Made by a program: the position numbers and the translations under genes. The notes under the pieces are model-generated. The model was not told the origin of the DNA and ran no database searches. It saw only the letters and a program-made list of their open reading frames with translations. DNA of 64,000 bases from CALBTQ01 sp036725605 (lineage in GTDB: Bacteria > Lernaellota > Lernaellaia > Lernaellales > Lernaellaceae), in the NCBI GenBank assembly GCA_036725605.1, contig DAIMDW010000017.1, forward strand, positions 1 through 64,000. Direction: 5' to 3'. Below are positions 63,809 to 64,000 of the stretch, piece by piece. Positions within the stretch are counted from its first letter, which is position 1; the number at the start of each line of letters is the position of its first letter.

Positions 63809-64000
63809 TCAAAGTGCGTTGGTGATGTACCAGAGCATGCTCGAATCGGTGTTGTTTACCTCGTCATCCGCCATCAACGCGATGTGCGCTTTGTCGTTCG
63901 TATCCAGCGCCAGGTCGGTCCAATTATCAGCGTTGACAATGTAAAGAACCTCACGCGACCATTCACCGTTCTTCCGATATAGATAAAGAAGTTGATAGTC
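63809..64000 (-). CDS. C-terminal end of a secreted repeat protein (partial)
   Basis: The last 63 codons of a minus-strand gene; the rest is beyond the window. The visible part contains two WD- or BNR-like strands (SREVLYIVNADNWTDLALDT; DKAHIALMADDEVNNTDSS) and ends in LWYITNAL. D.ND.AHIAL resembles the blade sequences of extracellular repeat proteins common in these lineages. A terminator lies 20 bases past the stop. Family and function unknown. Confidence 0.55.
   Translation of the reverse strand, partial: DYQLLYLYRKNGEWSREVLYIVNADNWTDLALDTNDKAHIALMADDEVNNTDSSMLWYITNAL

Overview
This is a GC-rich bacterial chromosome window with genes packed tightly on both strands. Many neighbours overlap by 4 bases (ATGA or GTGA). 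The cell is a diderm: the window encodes an SLBB-type polysaccharide export protein, a MacA/MacB-type envelope exporter and lipobox lipoproteins. An AgmX/PglI-type protein, a FapA/DUF342 protein, a GAF-GGDEF signalling protein and secreted proteins with long Asp-rich spacers all point to a deltaproteobacteria-like lineage (Myxococcota or a related candidate phylum). That placement is from gene content only; no rRNA marker is present.

Layout. 1-6031: a UPF0316-like membrane protein (cut by the window edge), then uridine kinase, a GH35-like glycosidase, an unknown protein and a large PMT-type membrane glycosyltransferase, co-directional and overlapping. 6038-8520: an AT-rich island of foreign appearance (DUF3892 protein; a sigma-like protein, an unknown protein and an ImmA/IrrE protease). 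It lies between a truncated chromosomal reading frame and a tRNA-Lys/tRNA-Glu unit. 8952-11749: five ferritin-like diiron proteins in a row with one tiny Cys-rich protein. 11751-14369: a hybrid sensor histidine kinase. 14522-17988: a sulfate-activation operon (ribbon-helix-helix protein, sat, an alkaline-phosphatase-superfamily hydrolase, cysC) with a strong promoter and a possible operator. 18123-22558: two Asp-rich lipoproteins and a GH57-like secreted protein. 22638-26566: rhomboid protease, unknown protein, acyl-CoA ligase and monoglyceride-lipase-like hydrolase. 26738-31742: a zinc-ribbon/EF-hand membrane protein, an AgmX-type protein, sucCD, an HU/IHF protein and tRNA-Arg. 31800-38503: a HemL-like aminotransferase, a small secreted protein and a macA/ATPase/two-permease exporter.

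38494-47013 is a surface-polysaccharide cluster (flippase, AP-superfamily hydrolase, nucleotidyltransferase-like protein, Wzz-like and SLBB export proteins, PIG-L deacetylase, PseC-like aminotransferase). It is followed by a small HTH protein, a pentapeptide-repeat protein and FapA, then rmd, gmd and uppP (49946-52702). The polysaccharide theme therefore covers sugar synthesis (GDP-deoxyhexose, aminated sugar), export and lipid-carrier recycling. 52709-64000 holds a response regulator, a histone-H1-like tail fused to an NAD-binding reductase domain, a SEC-C protein, membrane proteins, a GGDEF protein, an Asp-rich mini-protein, a radical SAM enzyme, an isolated pyruvate-kinase C-terminal domain, an endonuclease III homologue, a zinc-ribbon protein, an archaeal-type GAPDH-like protein and the end of a secreted protein.

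The most unusual items are the H1-tailed reductase, the sulfate operon whose first and last proteins share a C-terminal tail, the five-member ferritin-like array, and the compact AT-rich island.
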